NCBI GenBank assembly: GCA_963677455.1
Contig: OY781971.1
Span: 3,162,001-3,226,000, forward strand
Direction of reading: 5' to 3'
DNA from: Draconibacterium sp963677455
GTDB taxonomy: Bacteria; Bacteroidota; Bacteroidia; Bacteroidales; Prolixibacteraceae
DNA length: 64,000 bases
Part shown: positions 42,567 through 51,428 of the stretch, piece after piece
How the letters are laid out: the number at the start of each line of letters is the position of its first letter
Numbering within the stretch: position 1 is the first letter of the stretch
Made by a program: the position numbers and the translations under genes
The notes under the pieces: model-generated
What the model was told of the DNA's origin: nothing
Databases searched by the model: none
Seen by the model: the letters and a program-made list of their open reading frames with translations, nothing else

Positions 42567-43004
42567 ATGGAGTTTTTATACGACTATGGATTGTGGGGAT
42601 TACTGGTAGCTAGTTTTCTGGCAGCTACTTTAATTCCTTTCAGTTCAGATGCACTCTTGTTGTTAATGGTTGTAAACGGTTTTGCACCGATAGATTGCAT
42701 TTTAGTGGCAACGCTTGCAAATTGGCTCGGAGGAATGAGCAGTTACTTTCTGGGCTATCTGGGAAAATGGTCATGGATAGAAAAATACCTCCGGATTGAA
42801 AGACAAAAGATTGAACGCTGGCACAACAAACTGGAGAGACGAGGCGCAATCTTCGCTTTTTTCAGCTGGCTGCCTTTTGTTGGAGATATATTTGCTGTTG
42901 GTTTAGGCATTTTGCGCACAAACTATATAGTAGTTGCAACCGCCATGTTAATTGGAAAATTTTTGCGTTATGTAGTTTGGGCATGGCTCGGAACTCAGTT
43001 CTGA
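42567..43004 (+). CDS. YqaA-like DedA-superfamily membrane protein
   Basis: 145 residues, three to four hydrophobic segments. The pattern FLAATLIPFSSDALLLLMVV (about 18-37), LANWLGGMSSYFLGYLGK and the re-entrant RGAIFAFFSWLPFVGDIFAVGLGILR (about 92-117) is that of YqaA/SNARE-associated (DedA-like) proteins, several of which act as lipid flippases. Single gene, 53 bp after the regulator gene. Confidence 0.85.
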   Translation: MEFLYDYGLWGLLVASFLAATLIPFSSDALLLLMVVNGFAPIDCILVATLANWLGGMSSYFLGYLGKWSWIEKYLRIERQKIERWHNKLERRGAIFAFFSWLPFVGDIFAVGLGILRTNYIVVATAMLIGKFLRYVVWAWLGTQF

Positions 43005-43216
43005 CATAAGAGTCAGAGAATAAAAAACTTACCCTCAAAGCTCTCTCTTGCACAACCTTCGAAAAGAAAAATAAAAAGCAGAGAATCGTTTAAAATCGCA
43101 ATGTTTTCGGGCTTTTGAGGGTTACCTTTTGCCGAAAATCAGAATATTTTTATGAAGGAAGGACGTCGCAAGCCCCTTTAATCATTAAATCACAAACAAC
43201 ATCAAGAAGAAATTTA

Positions 43217-43240
43217 GGGAGGTTTACCTCCCTTTCTTTT
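43217..43240 (+). terminator. Terminator between convergent yqaA-like and argS
   Basis: GGGAGG TTTA CCTCCC followed by TTTCTTTTT. Confidence 0.65.
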
Positions 43241-45030
43241 TACATTCTTTCTGGCATTTCAACTCCTAGCAATGCCATCCCGCTTTTTACCACTTTACCA
43301 ACTGCCGAAGCAATTACCAACCTGAAATTCATTACATCTAAATCATCCACGCCGAGAATTGAATGGTCGTGATAAAACTGGTTAAATTCTTTTACCAATT
43401 CGTAACAATAATTTGCAATTACTGCCGGGCTGTAATTATCACCTGCTTCTTTCACAACCGAAGGATAAAGCGACAAACGCTTCAGCAATTCTTTTTCTTT
43501 CTCCGAAAGTTCGGCTACTTTGATTTGCGGGTTGATTTCAACCTGCTTCTCCTCTGCTTTGCGTAACACAGATTGAATTCGCGCATAAGTATACTGAATA
43601 AAAGGCCCGGTGTTTCCGTTGAAGTCAATCGATTCTTCCGGATTAAACATCATATTTTTCCGCGGATCAACTTTAAGAATGAAATATTTTAAAGCCCCCA
43701 AAGCAATCATTCTAAAGGTTTGTTCAGCTTCGTCGCCAGACAGCGATTCAAGCTTTCCAAGTTCCTTCGACATATTGCGGGCAACCTCAGTCATCGCATC
43801 CATCAAATCATCGGCATCAACTACTGTACCTTCACGAGATTTCATTTTTCCTGAAGGAAGTTCCACCATTCCGTATGAGAAATGATAAAGGTCTTTCCCC
43901 CATTCAAATCCAAGTTTATCTAACAAAATAGCCAAAACCTGAAAATGGTAATTCTGCTCATTTCCCACAACGTACACCATTTTATCAATGGAATAGTCGT
44001 TGAAACGCATTTTGGCGGTACCAATATCCTGGGTCATGTAAACCGAGGTACCATCGCTTCTAAGCAATATTTTCTGATCGAGTCCTTCGTTACTTAAATC
44101 GGCCCAAACAGAGCTGTCTTCTTTCCGATAGAAAACGCCTTCTTCTAAACCACGTAAAACTTCGTCTTTTCCAACAAGGTATGTCTCCGATTCGTAATAA
44201 ATCTTGTCAAAATCTACTCCCAGATTTTTGTAAGTAACATCAAAACCTTCATAAACCCATCCGTTCATTGTTTTCCACAACTCAACTGTTTCAGCGTCTT
44301 TTGCCTCCCACTTGCGAAGCAATTCGCGGGCTGCAATTATCGATGGTGCTTGATTTTCGGCTTCTTCTTTCGAGACACCTTTCTCAACCAGTTCGGCTAT
44401 TTCGGCTTTATAATGTTTGTCGAATTCAACATAAAACTCTCCAACCAAATGATCGCCTTTCATTCCCGATTCTTCAGGATTTTTTCCGTTCCCCCACTGT
44501 TGCCATGCATACATCGACTTACAGATATGGATTCCACGATCGTTAACAATATTGGTTTTTACCACCTTTTTTCCGTTTGCTTTTGCAATTTCGGCAATCG
44601 AAAATCCGAGCAAATTATTTCGGATATGACCAAGATGTAATGGTTTGTTTGTATTCGGAGATGAATATTCAACCATCATCAATTCAGAATCATCGGTTAC
44701 AGGAGTGGTTCCAAAAGTATCATCAGAATATACCTCACTCAAAATCCCCAACCAATAATCTTCATCGATAACCAAATTCAGAAAACCTTTTATCACATTG
44801 AAATCTTCAACAATCGAAACATTATCTTGGAGGTAAGTACCCAACTCTTCTGCAGTAAGTTCAGGTGACTTTTTTGAATAACGCAAAAAAGGAAATACAA
44901 CAATTGTTACATCACCCACAAAATCTTTGCGTGTATTCTGAACCTGTACTTGGTCAATACCAACTTCTGTATTATATAATGTTTGAATGGCTTCAACGGC
45001 AGCATTCTGTATCATTTCCTCAATTCTCAT
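43240..45030 (-). CDS. argS: Arginyl-tRNA synthetase
   Basis: 596 residues, class I synthetase. The N-terminal Arg-specific domain is followed by the HIGH-type motif in PNTNKPLHLGHIRNN (about 127-141) and the KMSKS-equivalent MKSREGTVVDADDL (about 391-404). The C-terminal anticodon-binding domain ends the protein (VMNFRLVIASAVGKVVKSGM). It charges tRNA-Arg. A -7 box 22-29 bp upstream fits the chosen ATG. Confidence 0.98.
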   Translation of the reverse strand: MRIEEMIQNAAVEAIQTLYNTEVGIDQVQVQNTRKDFVGDVTIVVFPFLRYSKKSPELTAEELGTYLQDNVSIVEDFNVIKGFLNLVIDEDYWLGILSEVYSDDTFGTTPVTDDSELMMVEYSSPNTNKPLHLGHIRNNLLGFSIAEIAKANGKKVVKTNIVNDRGIHICKSMYAWQQWGNGKNPEESGMKGDHLVGEFYVEFDKHYKAEIAELVEKGVSKEEAENQAPSIIAARELLRKWEAKDAETVELWKTMNGWVYEGFDVTYKNLGVDFDKIYYESETYLVGKDEVLRGLEEGVFYRKEDSSVWADLSNEGLDQKILLRSDGTSVYMTQDIGTAKMRFNDYSIDKMVYVVGNEQNYHFQVLAILLDKLGFEWGKDLYHFSYGMVELPSGKMKSREGTVVDADDLMDAMTEVARNMSKELGKLESLSGDEAEQTFRMIALGALKYFILKVDPRKNMMFNPEESIDFNGNTGPFIQYTYARIQSVLRKAEEKQVEINPQIKVAELSEKEKELLKRLSLYPSVVKEAGDNYSPAVIANYCYELVKEFNQFYHDHSILGVDDLDVMNFRLVIASAVGKVVKSGMALLGVEMPERM

Positions 45031-45051
45031 TTCAATGTGGCTTTAGGTGCG

Positions 45052-45059
45052 CAAATATA
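45052..45059 (-). promoter_or_regulatory. -7 promoter box of argS
   Basis: CAAATATA on plus is TATATTTG on minus, exact TAnnTTTG. Confidence 0.55.
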
Positions 45060-45097
45060 ATACATTAAGCCAAAACAAGGCGGCACTTCACTTCACA

Positions 45098-45130
45098 AAA
45101 AAAGCCCTGTCTTGCGACAGAGCTTTTTCT
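45098..45130 (-). terminator. Intrinsic terminator after the OmpA-like gene
   Basis: Minus strand AAAGCTCTGTC GCAA GACAGGGCTTTTTTT: a 10-bp stem with one mismatch and a T tract. Confidence 0.8.
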
Positions 45131-45147
45131 TTTATATTAAGTGCTTA

Positions 45148-46440
45148 CTATTTTCTAGCTTTTGCTACTTCAAACTCAACCCTACGGTTCTTCTGTCTGT
45201 TAGCTTTTGAATCATTTGGAACAACTGGCTCGGTTTCGCCATAATTGTTCGAACCTACATAAGCGTTGTTTACACCTTTCATAAGCAGGTATTTAACAAC
45301 AGCCTGAGCACGCCTTTCTGACAATCCCATATTGTAAGCTTCAGTTCCAATATTATCGGTATGTCCTCCAACAATAATTTCATATTCTTTCGAAGCATTT
45401 AAAGTTTGAACCAATTTATCAAGTTCTGCTTCCCCTTCAGGTTTCAATTCCGATTTATCGAAATCGAAAAGAATATTTGAAAGATCAAGTTCTACCCAGT
45501 CAGGACATCCGTTATTTGAAGCAGGACCAGCTTCCTGAGGACATTTGTCTTCACAGTCAATCACTCCATCACCATCAGAATCAAGTGGACAACCATCTGC
45601 ATCTACCGGACATCCTTTTGGTGTATCAGGACACTTATCTTTTGGATCTGGAACGCCGTCTTCATCAGAATCAGGACATCCGTTGAATTTTGCCAAACCA
45701 GCAACATCAGGACATTCGTCATCTTTATCAGCAATACCGTCGCCATCGCGGTCAGGACAACCAGCTAATGCAGGAGATCCTGCCTCATCAGGACAATCGT
45801 CTTTATAATCCGGAACGCCGTCGCCATCACGGTCAAGCGGACAACCTTTTTCATCAACTTGTACTCCTGGAGGCGTGTTTGGACATTCATCTTTACGATC
45901 TGGTACGCCGTCGCCGTCAGAGTCTTTTGCTTTTCCGAAAGCAAATTCTACGATACTGGTAACCATTATATGGTCATCAGTAACAGTTCCTGGAACTCCA
46001 GCTCTTGTTCCTTCAATACCCTTTACATATGATCCGGCAACGAACAACGCAGTATTAGGACTAACAGGAAATTTCAAACCTGCACCGGCGTCGAAATTTA
46101 CTCCAGACTCCATATTGTCCCAAAGATAACCAACACCTCCAAACAAATATGGTTGAATAGCATTCTCCTCGTTGAAAAGCTTTAGACGTAAGTTCAGCAA
46201 TGTGTTGAAAACGTCCACACCTGGATCATCAAATGATACCCTGTTATCCAACATCAAGTCGAATCTCGGGCTCAAATAACGGCTCAGGTAAACGTTTGCA
46301 AGTAAACCGGTGTTCTCCGTTTCGAGATTATAATCGATACCGGGTCCAAGACCTATCGCCCATTTTCTATCTGAATTTTGCGCAAGTGAAGTACCTATAG
46401 TTAGTACTAACGCTAAAAAGAAAAAAGTAAATTTTCTCAT
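45148..46440 (-). CDS. OmpA family outer membrane protein with TSP3 repeats
   Basis: 430 residues from ATG 46440 (MRKFTFFFLALVLTIGTSLAQ signal peptide); a 14-codon upstream extension is not signal-like. An N-terminal beta-barrel (about 25-170) is followed by five to six thrombospondin-type-3 calcium-binding repeats (DSDGDGVPDRKDECPNTPPG and variants, about 175-300). A C-terminal OmpA peptidoglycan-binding domain (NILFDFDKSELKPEGEAELD, then GHTDNIGTEAYNMGLSERRA) completes it. It anchors the outer membrane to the cell wall. Confidence 0.95.
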   Translation of the reverse strand: MRKFTFFFLALVLTIGTSLAQNSDRKWAIGLGPGIDYNLETENTGLLANVYLSRYLSPRFDLMLDNRVSFDDPGVDVFNTLLNLRLKLFNEENAIQPYLFGGVGYLWDNMESGVNFDAGAGLKFPVSPNTALFVAGSYVKGIEGTRAGVPGTVTDDHIMVTSIVEFAFGKAKDSDGDGVPDRKDECPNTPPGVQVDEKGCPLDRDGDGVPDYKDDCPDEAGSPALAGCPDRDGDGIADKDDECPDVAGLAKFNGCPDSDEDGVPDPKDKCPDTPKGCPVDADGCPLDSDGDGVIDCEDKCPQEAGPASNNGCPDWVELDLSNILFDFDKSELKPEGEAELDKLVQTLNASKEYEIIVGGHTDNIGTEAYNMGLSERRAQAVVKYLLMKGVNNAYVGSNNYGETEPVVPNDSKANRQKNRRVEFEVAKARK

Positions 46441-46601
46441 AATTAAAAGTTTATTATCGTTTTTTTTAAATTCTTCAAGCAATTTAGAAATTTATTTTCA
46501 TCTTTCAAAACAGCTATATCAGCGGAAAGTGTATTTTTACTCTCCATCTTTCTTAACAAAATTAAACAATTAAAATATATAAACTTTAAATAGCATAATA
46601 T

Positions 46602-47141
46602 TTGTTTTCGATAATTGATATAGAAACAACCGGCAATAGCTATAAATATGGTAAAATAACAGAAGTTGCCATATATCAGCACAACGGAGAACGTATCACA
46701 GATTCTTTCAGCACCCTAATTAACCCCGAGATAGATATTCCTTACTTCATAACAGAACTTACCGGAATTGATAACGATATGGTAACGAACGCTCCCAAAT
46801 TTTACGAGGTAGCCAAAACTATCGTAGAGATGACCATGGGCCGCACATTTATTGCCCATAATGTTAATTTCGACTATAAATTTATACGGGAGGAATTTGC
46901 TAGACTAGGGTATGAATTTAACCGCAAAACAATGTGCACGGTTCAACTGTCTCGAAAGTATATCCCCGGACATCGTTCGTACTCGCTTGGAAAACTGTGT
47001 TCAGAACTTGGTATTGAAATAGATGGCAGGCACCGCGCAGCCGGCGATGCACTAGCCACTGTAAAACTTTTTGAAATTATACTTCAAAAAAACCGGGATT
47101 CAGGAAACATGAAGCATCCTGACAATCTCAAGTTATTCTGA
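46602..47141 (+). CDS. DnaQ-like 3'-5' exonuclease
   Basis: 179 residues. A DEDDh exonuclease: ExoI motif IIDIETTGNSYKYGKITEVA (about 4-23), ExoII FIAHNVNFDYKFI (about 86-98), ExoIII HRAAGDALATVKLF (about 149-162, His and Asp of DEDDh). It starts at TTG 46602, because a stop codon lies two codons upstream in frame and the family motif begins at residue 4. It resembles the epsilon subunit of DNA polymerase III or a stand-alone exonuclease; the lack of a polymerase-binding tail favours the latter. The last 9 bp overlap the convergent DUF5606 gene. Confidence 0.9.
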   Translation: MFSIIDIETTGNSYKYGKITEVAIYQHNGERITDSFSTLINPEIDIPYFITELTGIDNDMVTNAPKFYEVAKTIVEMTMGRTFIAHNVNFDYKFIREEFARLGYEFNRKTMCTVQLSRKYIPGHRSYSLGKLCSELGIEIDGRHRAAGDALATVKLFEIILQKNRDSGNMKHPDNLKLF

Positions 47142-47570
47142 CTTTTCTTCAGACGCTTCGCCCGAAGCTGCAGCATCTTCTTCTTGTTCGGTAAAATCGA
47201 GCATTTCGTTTTCGTGCAGAGTATTATACCATAATAATACTTTTTTAATGTCTGAAACGTACACCCGGTCTTTGTCGTAGTCTGGAACTACTTTCTCAAA
47301 ATAGTTTTTCAACTCGTTTCCTGAAGCTTTATGAGATAACGCAGTACCTCCATCTTCCTTTTCCGAAATAGCTTTAAAAATATCTTTTAACGGAGTATCT
47401 CCTTCCAATGTATATATTGCAATATCTTCTAATGCCGAAACTTTTGCAGTAGAATAAACAGGTAATCTCTTTTTTGTTTCTATTGATTCGACAATAATAT
47501 TGTTCTTACTTTCTGCAACCAGTTTAAAAAGCCCCGACTGCCCCGAAATTGATAATATCCCTTTTAACAT
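47133..47570 (-). CDS. DUF5606 protein
   Basis: 145 residues. The N-terminal half (about 1-55) is a small beta domain with MLKGILSISGQSGLFKLVAE and NIIVESIETKKRLPVY, typical of the DUF5606 family conserved in Bacteroidota. The middle is helical (KDIFKAISEKEDGG and YVSDIKKVLLWYNTLHE). The C-terminus is a short acidic disordered tail. There is no signal peptide, so it is cytoplasmic. Its molecular role is unknown. Single gene, ends overlapping the exonuclease gene tail to tail. Confidence 0.82.
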   Translation of the reverse strand: MLKGILSISGQSGLFKLVAESKNNIIVESIETKKRLPVYSTAKVSALEDIAIYTLEGDTPLKDIFKAISEKEDGGTALSHKASGNELKNYFEKVVPDYDKDRVYVSDIKKVLLWYNTLHENEMLDFTEQEEDAAASGEASEEKSE

Positions 47571-47602
47571 GACTCTTTCAAAGAATTAATAGTTATAAAT
47601 TT

Positions 47603-47640
47603 TAAAAACCCGCATTCAGTTTTTAATTCTGAATGCAGGT
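47603..47640 (-). terminator. Intrinsic terminator after the TonB-dependent receptor
   Basis: Minus strand CCTGCATTCAG AATTAAAAA CTGAATGCGGG followed by TTTTTAAAATT. Confidence 0.75.
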
Positions 47641-47751
47641 TATATTTCTTTTTGCGAAGATACTACTTTTGCGCATTTCTGAAAGCACACTATTATTTAC
47701 AATTAGTATTGTCTTGTAGAAAAAGGAAGTATCCTTGCTTAATTATTTTGT

Positions 47752-49800
47752 TTACTTGAAATCGACCTGATATGTAATGCCAGCCTTAAACCAGCGCCTG
47801 GGCTGAGGTACATTTCCAATGTCATTGTAATTCATATCGAAAAGATTGTTTGCAGATGCAAAAATATTCAGGCGCTTCAACTTGTAATTAATTTTACAAT
47901 CTACAGTAAGAAAGGGATCATAGGCAACCTCTCCAACAATGCTTGTATCTTCGTATTTTGTATACGTTCCGTTACGATCCTGATAAACCATCCTCAAATC
48001 GAGAAACAAATCAGGCATCAATTGTTGATTCAGGGCAACTACACATTTATGTTTTAAATAGTCTAAAGCGTAATTCGAGATGAAATCAGCTTCTACTTTT
48101 TCAAGATTATTATAAAGGTAACTCGCACTAATATTCGGATAAAAATTGCCAAACTTGTTTCGAAACAACAATTGTCCCTGAACTTCTATTCCCAGATTAT
48201 TGATTTCCGTAAGATTTCGGGGCTGCCAAATTTCACTTGTTTCGTCTTCTTTAACCCAATCGATAATATCTTTTCCATGTCGATAAAAAACAACAGCATA
48301 ACCTTTAAAAAGCTCTTGATTGATTTTCATCCCAATCTCAGTGGTGCTTGACCGTTCTGGTTCAAGCTCAGGATTGCCGATATTGGTTGGCCCCTGATAA
48401 TACAAGTCTGTAAATGTTGGCATCCGCAGCGAAGTATTATAACTGGCAAACAACTTTCCACCTTCAAAAAACTGATAACTTGCATCAACACCAGGGAATA
48501 CATTAATTCCCAAATCGCTCCCAGAAATATGATTTGCCATTATGCCACCAGTAAAAATCCACTTATCAACATAGAATGAGTGCTCTAAAAAGGCTGATGT
48601 AGTATTTCGATCATCAGACTTCGTAAACGCAGCATCTTCACCGGGTACATCTTTCGGGTTTGCCATATCTGTTCCAAGCACATTGCTTAAAATATGCTCA
48701 GACCTGAATTCTACTCCGAAAGCAGTTTTTCCCAAACTCCAATTAATCCAGGAATTCAGATTTGCACCATATACATTTGTAAGATGATGATTGTGTCCTC
48801 CATACCAATCTGCCGGGTTGTTCCGAAACAATTCGAAACGATCCTGATGCCGACGGTAATAAACAAGCGGAGTTAGATGAAGTGTCCCATTTCCCTGCCA
48901 CTTTAACGAGGTAAAAAGTGTTTTGGTAGCTTCATACTGATTAGGATAAACCGGCGTATAAAAACTATTGGCGCCAAATCCTTTTTGTGCCAATCCAAGT
49001 TGAAAACTGAGGTCGCCTGCACCGGTGTTGATTTCATTCGAATAAAAACCGGTCAGTTCCTTAAAATCAGTGTTTGTGATGTAGCCATCAGAACGCTTTC
49101 CGCCAACTGCCAGCAAATGACTTGAATTTTTGCCCTTAATTGTTCCTGACAAACTACCATTAAAATACCCAAAGCTACCTGAAGAAATAGCTGCTCTTAA
49201 TCCATCAGATTGCACCTCTTTTGTAATAATGTTCACGGCTCCCGAAAAAGCATTGGGTCCGTAAACACGCGCAGCAGGTCCTTCGAGAATCTCAATGCGC
49301 TCAATTTGGTCTAAACTAACGGGTAAATTTAAATTGTGATGGCCGGTTTGCGGGTCGGTAATGTTGATGCCGTTTAATAAGATAAGTGTCTGATCAAACG
49401 ATCCTCCGCGGATACTAACATCCGCCTGAACTCCTTCAGCGCCTCGCTGCCTTACATCTACTCCGGCGATGTATTCCAGCAAGTCCTGAACACTTTCTGC
49501 GGATATCGCCTCAATTTCCTTTCTCTCTATCACGGAGATAATCCGTGCCACCTGCGAATATAAAGCAGGTGCTCTTTGTGCACTAACCTCAATCTCATCA
49601 AGGTCATATTCCATTTTAACTTCAGTTGTGTCCTGTGTAACTGCTAAAGATTCAACCGGCGTAGACAATAAATAAGTTACGCTCAGCGAAGCAATTACTA
49701 CAGTTTTGTGCAGAGTAAGAAATAACGAATAGTTTTTTCTACCCCACTTTCTGAAAGTTAGAACAGAATGTGCATTTTTTCCAAACTTTTCCGTTCTCAT
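47752..49800 (-). CDS. TonB-dependent outer membrane receptor (BtuB-like)
   Basis: 682 residues. A long N-terminus with signal-peptide-like helix (about 30-50, TVVIASLSVTYLLSTPVESLA) is followed by the plug domain (VIERKEIEAISAESVQDLLE, DVSIRGGSFDQTLILLNGI, IEILEGPAARVYGPNAFSGAVNIIT; about 90-195) and a 22-strand barrel ending in the usual aromatic strand. The plug resembles BtuB-type receptors, but no cobalamin riboswitch precedes it, unlike the btuFCD operon. Cargo could be cobalamin or another small chelate. A -7 box at 49824-49831 fits the start at 49800. Confidence 0.92.
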   Translation of the reverse strand: MRTEKFGKNAHSVLTFRKWGRKNYSLFLTLHKTVVIASLSVTYLLSTPVESLAVTQDTTEVKMEYDLDEIEVSAQRAPALYSQVARIISVIERKEIEAISAESVQDLLEYIAGVDVRQRGAEGVQADVSIRGGSFDQTLILLNGINITDPQTGHHNLNLPVSLDQIERIEILEGPAARVYGPNAFSGAVNIITKEVQSDGLRAAISSGSFGYFNGSLSGTIKGKNSSHLLAVGGKRSDGYITNTDFKELTGFYSNEINTGAGDLSFQLGLAQKGFGANSFYTPVYPNQYEATKTLFTSLKWQGNGTLHLTPLVYYRRHQDRFELFRNNPADWYGGHNHHLTNVYGANLNSWINWSLGKTAFGVEFRSEHILSNVLGTDMANPKDVPGEDAAFTKSDDRNTTSAFLEHSFYVDKWIFTGGIMANHISGSDLGINVFPGVDASYQFFEGGKLFASYNTSLRMPTFTDLYYQGPTNIGNPELEPERSSTTEIGMKINQELFKGYAVVFYRHGKDIIDWVKEDETSEIWQPRNLTEINNLGIEVQGQLLFRNKFGNFYPNISASYLYNNLEKVEADFISNYALDYLKHKCVVALNQQLMPDLFLDLRMVYQDRNGTYTKYEDTSIVGEVAYDPFLTVDCKINYKLKRLNIFASANNLFDMNYNDIGNVPQPRRWFKAGITYQVDFK

Positions 49801-49823
49801 AAATTAATTAAAATTTGCTTCCA

Positions 49824-49831
49824 CAAATATA
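49824..49831 (-). promoter_or_regulatory. -7 promoter box of the TonB-dependent receptor
   Basis: CAAATATA on plus is TATATTTG on minus, exact TAnnTTTG, 24 bp before the ATG. Confidence 0.5.
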
Positions 49832-49986
49832 CAAGTCCAAACTTTACAACAGAAAAAAGCCAATGATATCAGGCTGATCAAGCAATATTTTAACATATCT
49901 TCTAAAAGATAATATATCAGACAATAAGCAACATAAAGAATCTTTATAAAGCATAGAAAAAATCAACCAACAAACCCTATTTAATA

Positions 49987-50019
49987 TTTGCTTTTGGGGT
50001 GTCGATTTACTTAAATTTG
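49987..50019 (+). promoter_or_regulatory. Full promoter of the ECF sigma gene
   Basis: -33 TTTG at 49987-49990, 21-bp spacer, -7 TAAATTTG at 50012-50019. Transcription would start about 20 nt before the ATG at 50046. Confidence 0.7.
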
Positions 50020-50045
50020 TTTAGACAAATTAAAAATAAGACGCC

Positions 50046-50555
50046 ATGACTCAGATTCAATTTACCAACGCATTACTCGGTTTAAGTGATAAATTACATT
50101 ATTATGCTCTTAGTTTGACGTCTGATTCTGAAAGAGCGGACGATCTTCTTCAAGAGACCTTTCTTAAAGCTTTAACTTACCGTGATAAGTTTACTCAAAA
50201 CACTAATTTTAAAGCTTGGATTTATACCATTATGAAAAATACTTTCATTAATGATTACCGCAGAAAGGTTAAAACCAAAAATACGTTTGAAGGTTCTAAC
50301 AACGAGTTCCATCTTATGTTCACGAAAGATAAAGTATATCCTGCTCCAGACTCATTTTACAGTTCTAAGGAGATAAACAAAAGCATTAACGCATTGGAAG
50401 ATGAGTACAAAGTACCATTCACCATGTTTCTTGAAGGATATAAATACAAAGAAATTGCTGAAGAATTAGATCTTCCGCTGGGAACCGTTAAAAGCCGTAT
50501 TTTCTTTACCAGAAAAAAACTGGAAAAAGCATTACACGAGTACTCCGATAATTAA
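50046..50555 (+). CDS. RNA polymerase ECF sigma factor
   Basis: 169 residues. Region 2: ALSLTSDSERADDLLQETFLKAL (about 21-43) and NFKAWIYTIMKNTFINDYRRK (about 58-78). Region 4: EYKVPFTMFLEGYKYKEIAEELDLPLGTVKSRIFFTRKKL (about 121-160), a full helix-turn-helix. There is no anti-sigma gene next to it, and its promoter matches the housekeeping consensus, so it may be controlled in another way. It is of the type found as one conserved copy in many Bacteroidota. Its 3' end and terminator are partly duplicated immediately downstream. Confidence 0.93.
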   Translation: MTQIQFTNALLGLSDKLHYYALSLTSDSERADDLLQETFLKALTYRDKFTQNTNFKAWIYTIMKNTFINDYRRKVKTKNTFEGSNNEFHLMFTKDKVYPAPDSFYSSKEINKSINALEDEYKVPFTMFLEGYKYKEIAEELDLPLGTVKSRIFFTRKKLEKALHEYSDN

Positions 50556-50578
50556 TGATAAAGATTAGGTAACTCTAA

Positions 50579-50605
50579 GGTCTTCATTTTTTGAAGGCCT
50601 TTTTT
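50579..50605 (+). terminator. Intrinsic terminator of the sigma gene
   Basis: AGGTCTTC ATTTTTT GAAGGCCT followed by TTTTTTATTTTT. Confidence 0.85.
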
Positions 50606-50617
50606 TATTTTTATTGA

Positions 50618-50656
50618 AAAATAGAAAAGGCATTAAACGAATATTCAGAAAATTAA
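50618..50656 (+). pseudogene. Fragment of a second sigma factor 3' end
   Basis: The frame AAA-ATA-GAA... reads KIEKALNEYSEN then TAA, matching the C-terminus of the preceding sigma factor (KLEKALHEYSDN, stop). The bases after both stop codons are also alike (ATTAAT.ATA.AGAT). A stop codon precedes the fragment directly, so only about 12 codons survive of a tandem paralogue. Confidence 0.75.
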
Positions 50657-50686
50657 TAATAGAGATAACGTGTATTGGTTTTTAAA

Positions 50687-50715
50687 AGGTCTTCAATTTT
50701 GAAGGCCTTTTTTTA
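50687..50715 (+). terminator. Duplicate of the sigma gene terminator
   Basis: AGGTCTTC AATTTT GAAGGCCT TTTTTTA; stem identical to the terminator 108 bp upstream. It follows the sigma gene fragment. Confidence 0.85.
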
Positions 50716-50721
50716 TGAACT

Positions 50722-50759
50722 CAACGGATGTCATCTTTTGTAAAAGATGACATCCGTTG
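50722..50759. repeat. Perfect 38-bp palindromic element
   Basis: Two 18-bp arms, CAACGGATGTCATCTTTT and its exact complement, are separated by only GT. There is no T tract, so it is not a normal terminator. It lies 51 bp upstream of the DJ-1/PfpI start codon. It could be an operator, a REP-like element or a hairpin in the leader RNA. Confidence 0.85.
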
Positions 50760-50810
50760 CGCTTACACGAACCCTAAATCTTTTTTATTTTTGAAGAAAA
50801 AAATATTACC

Positions 50811-51359
50811 ATGAAAAAAATTGCAGTTCATTTAGCCGACGGATTTGAAGAAATTGAAGCCATAAGTATTATTGATGTACTTCGTAGAGCAGGTTTTCAC
50901 GTTACTATTGTTTCCATGAACAAATCGATGGAAGTAAATGGAGCACACGAGATTATCGTAAAAGCCAATGTGTTGTTTGAGGATCTGGATTACGATAACA
51001 TCGATATGATTGTACTTCCGGGAGGAATGCCAGGGGCTGCAAACTTAAAAGCACACAGTGGACTGCGGGAACAAATCTTAAACTTCAATGATAGTGAAAA
51101 GCCAATGGCCGCAATTTGTGCAGCACCAATGGTTTTTGGGAACCTGGGTTTACTGAAAGAAAAACAGGCAACTTGTTATCCTGGTTTCGAAGATGAATTA
51201 CATGGCGCAATTATTACCGGAGAAGCTGTAGCGGAAGCGGGCAATATAATTACCGGAAAGGGTGCTGGTGTTGCCATCAAATTTGCGCTTAAAATTGTAG
51301 AGCAGTTTAATGGAAAAGAAGTTGCCGATGAACTGGGGGCGAAAATGATTGTACAATAA
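50811..51359 (+). CDS. DJ-1/PfpI family protein (YajL/ThiJ-like)
   Basis: 182 residues. DJ-1 landmarks: VHLADGFEEIEAISIIDVLRRAG with the conserved Glu (about 15), MIVLPGGMPGAANL (about 64-77), and the nucleophile elbow MAAICAAPMVFG with Cys at about 104. GKGAGVAIKFALKIVE lies near the C-terminus. The length and GFEE motif fit the YajL/DJ-1 group, linked to protection of proteins and nucleic acids from glyoxal-type damage, though the exact chemistry is debated. Single gene. Confidence 0.92.
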   Translation: MKKIAVHLADGFEEIEAISIIDVLRRAGFHVTIVSMNKSMEVNGAHEIIVKANVLFEDLDYDNIDMIVLPGGMPGAANLKAHSGLREQILNFNDSEKPMAAICAAPMVFGNLGLLKEKQATCYPGFEDELHGAIITGEAVAEAGNIITGKGAGVAIKFALKIVEQFNGKEVADELGAKMIVQ

Positions 51360-51375
51360 AGAATATTGATACCAT

Positions 51376-51412
51376 AAAAAAGCCGCTACAAAAAATGAAA
51401 CGGCTTTTTTTA
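51376..51412. terminator. Bidirectional terminator between DJ-1/PfpI gene and purL
   Basis: AAAAAGCCG CTACAAAAAATGAAA CGGCTTTTTTT. Confidence 0.8.
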
Positions 51413-51428
51413 TATCTCAAAAACTTAC

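Noticed and set aside
45540..45920. Coding frames on the plus strand within the OmpA-like gene
   Set aside because: They are shadows of the TSP3 calcium-binding repeats on the minus strand, whose low-complexity codons leave other frames open.
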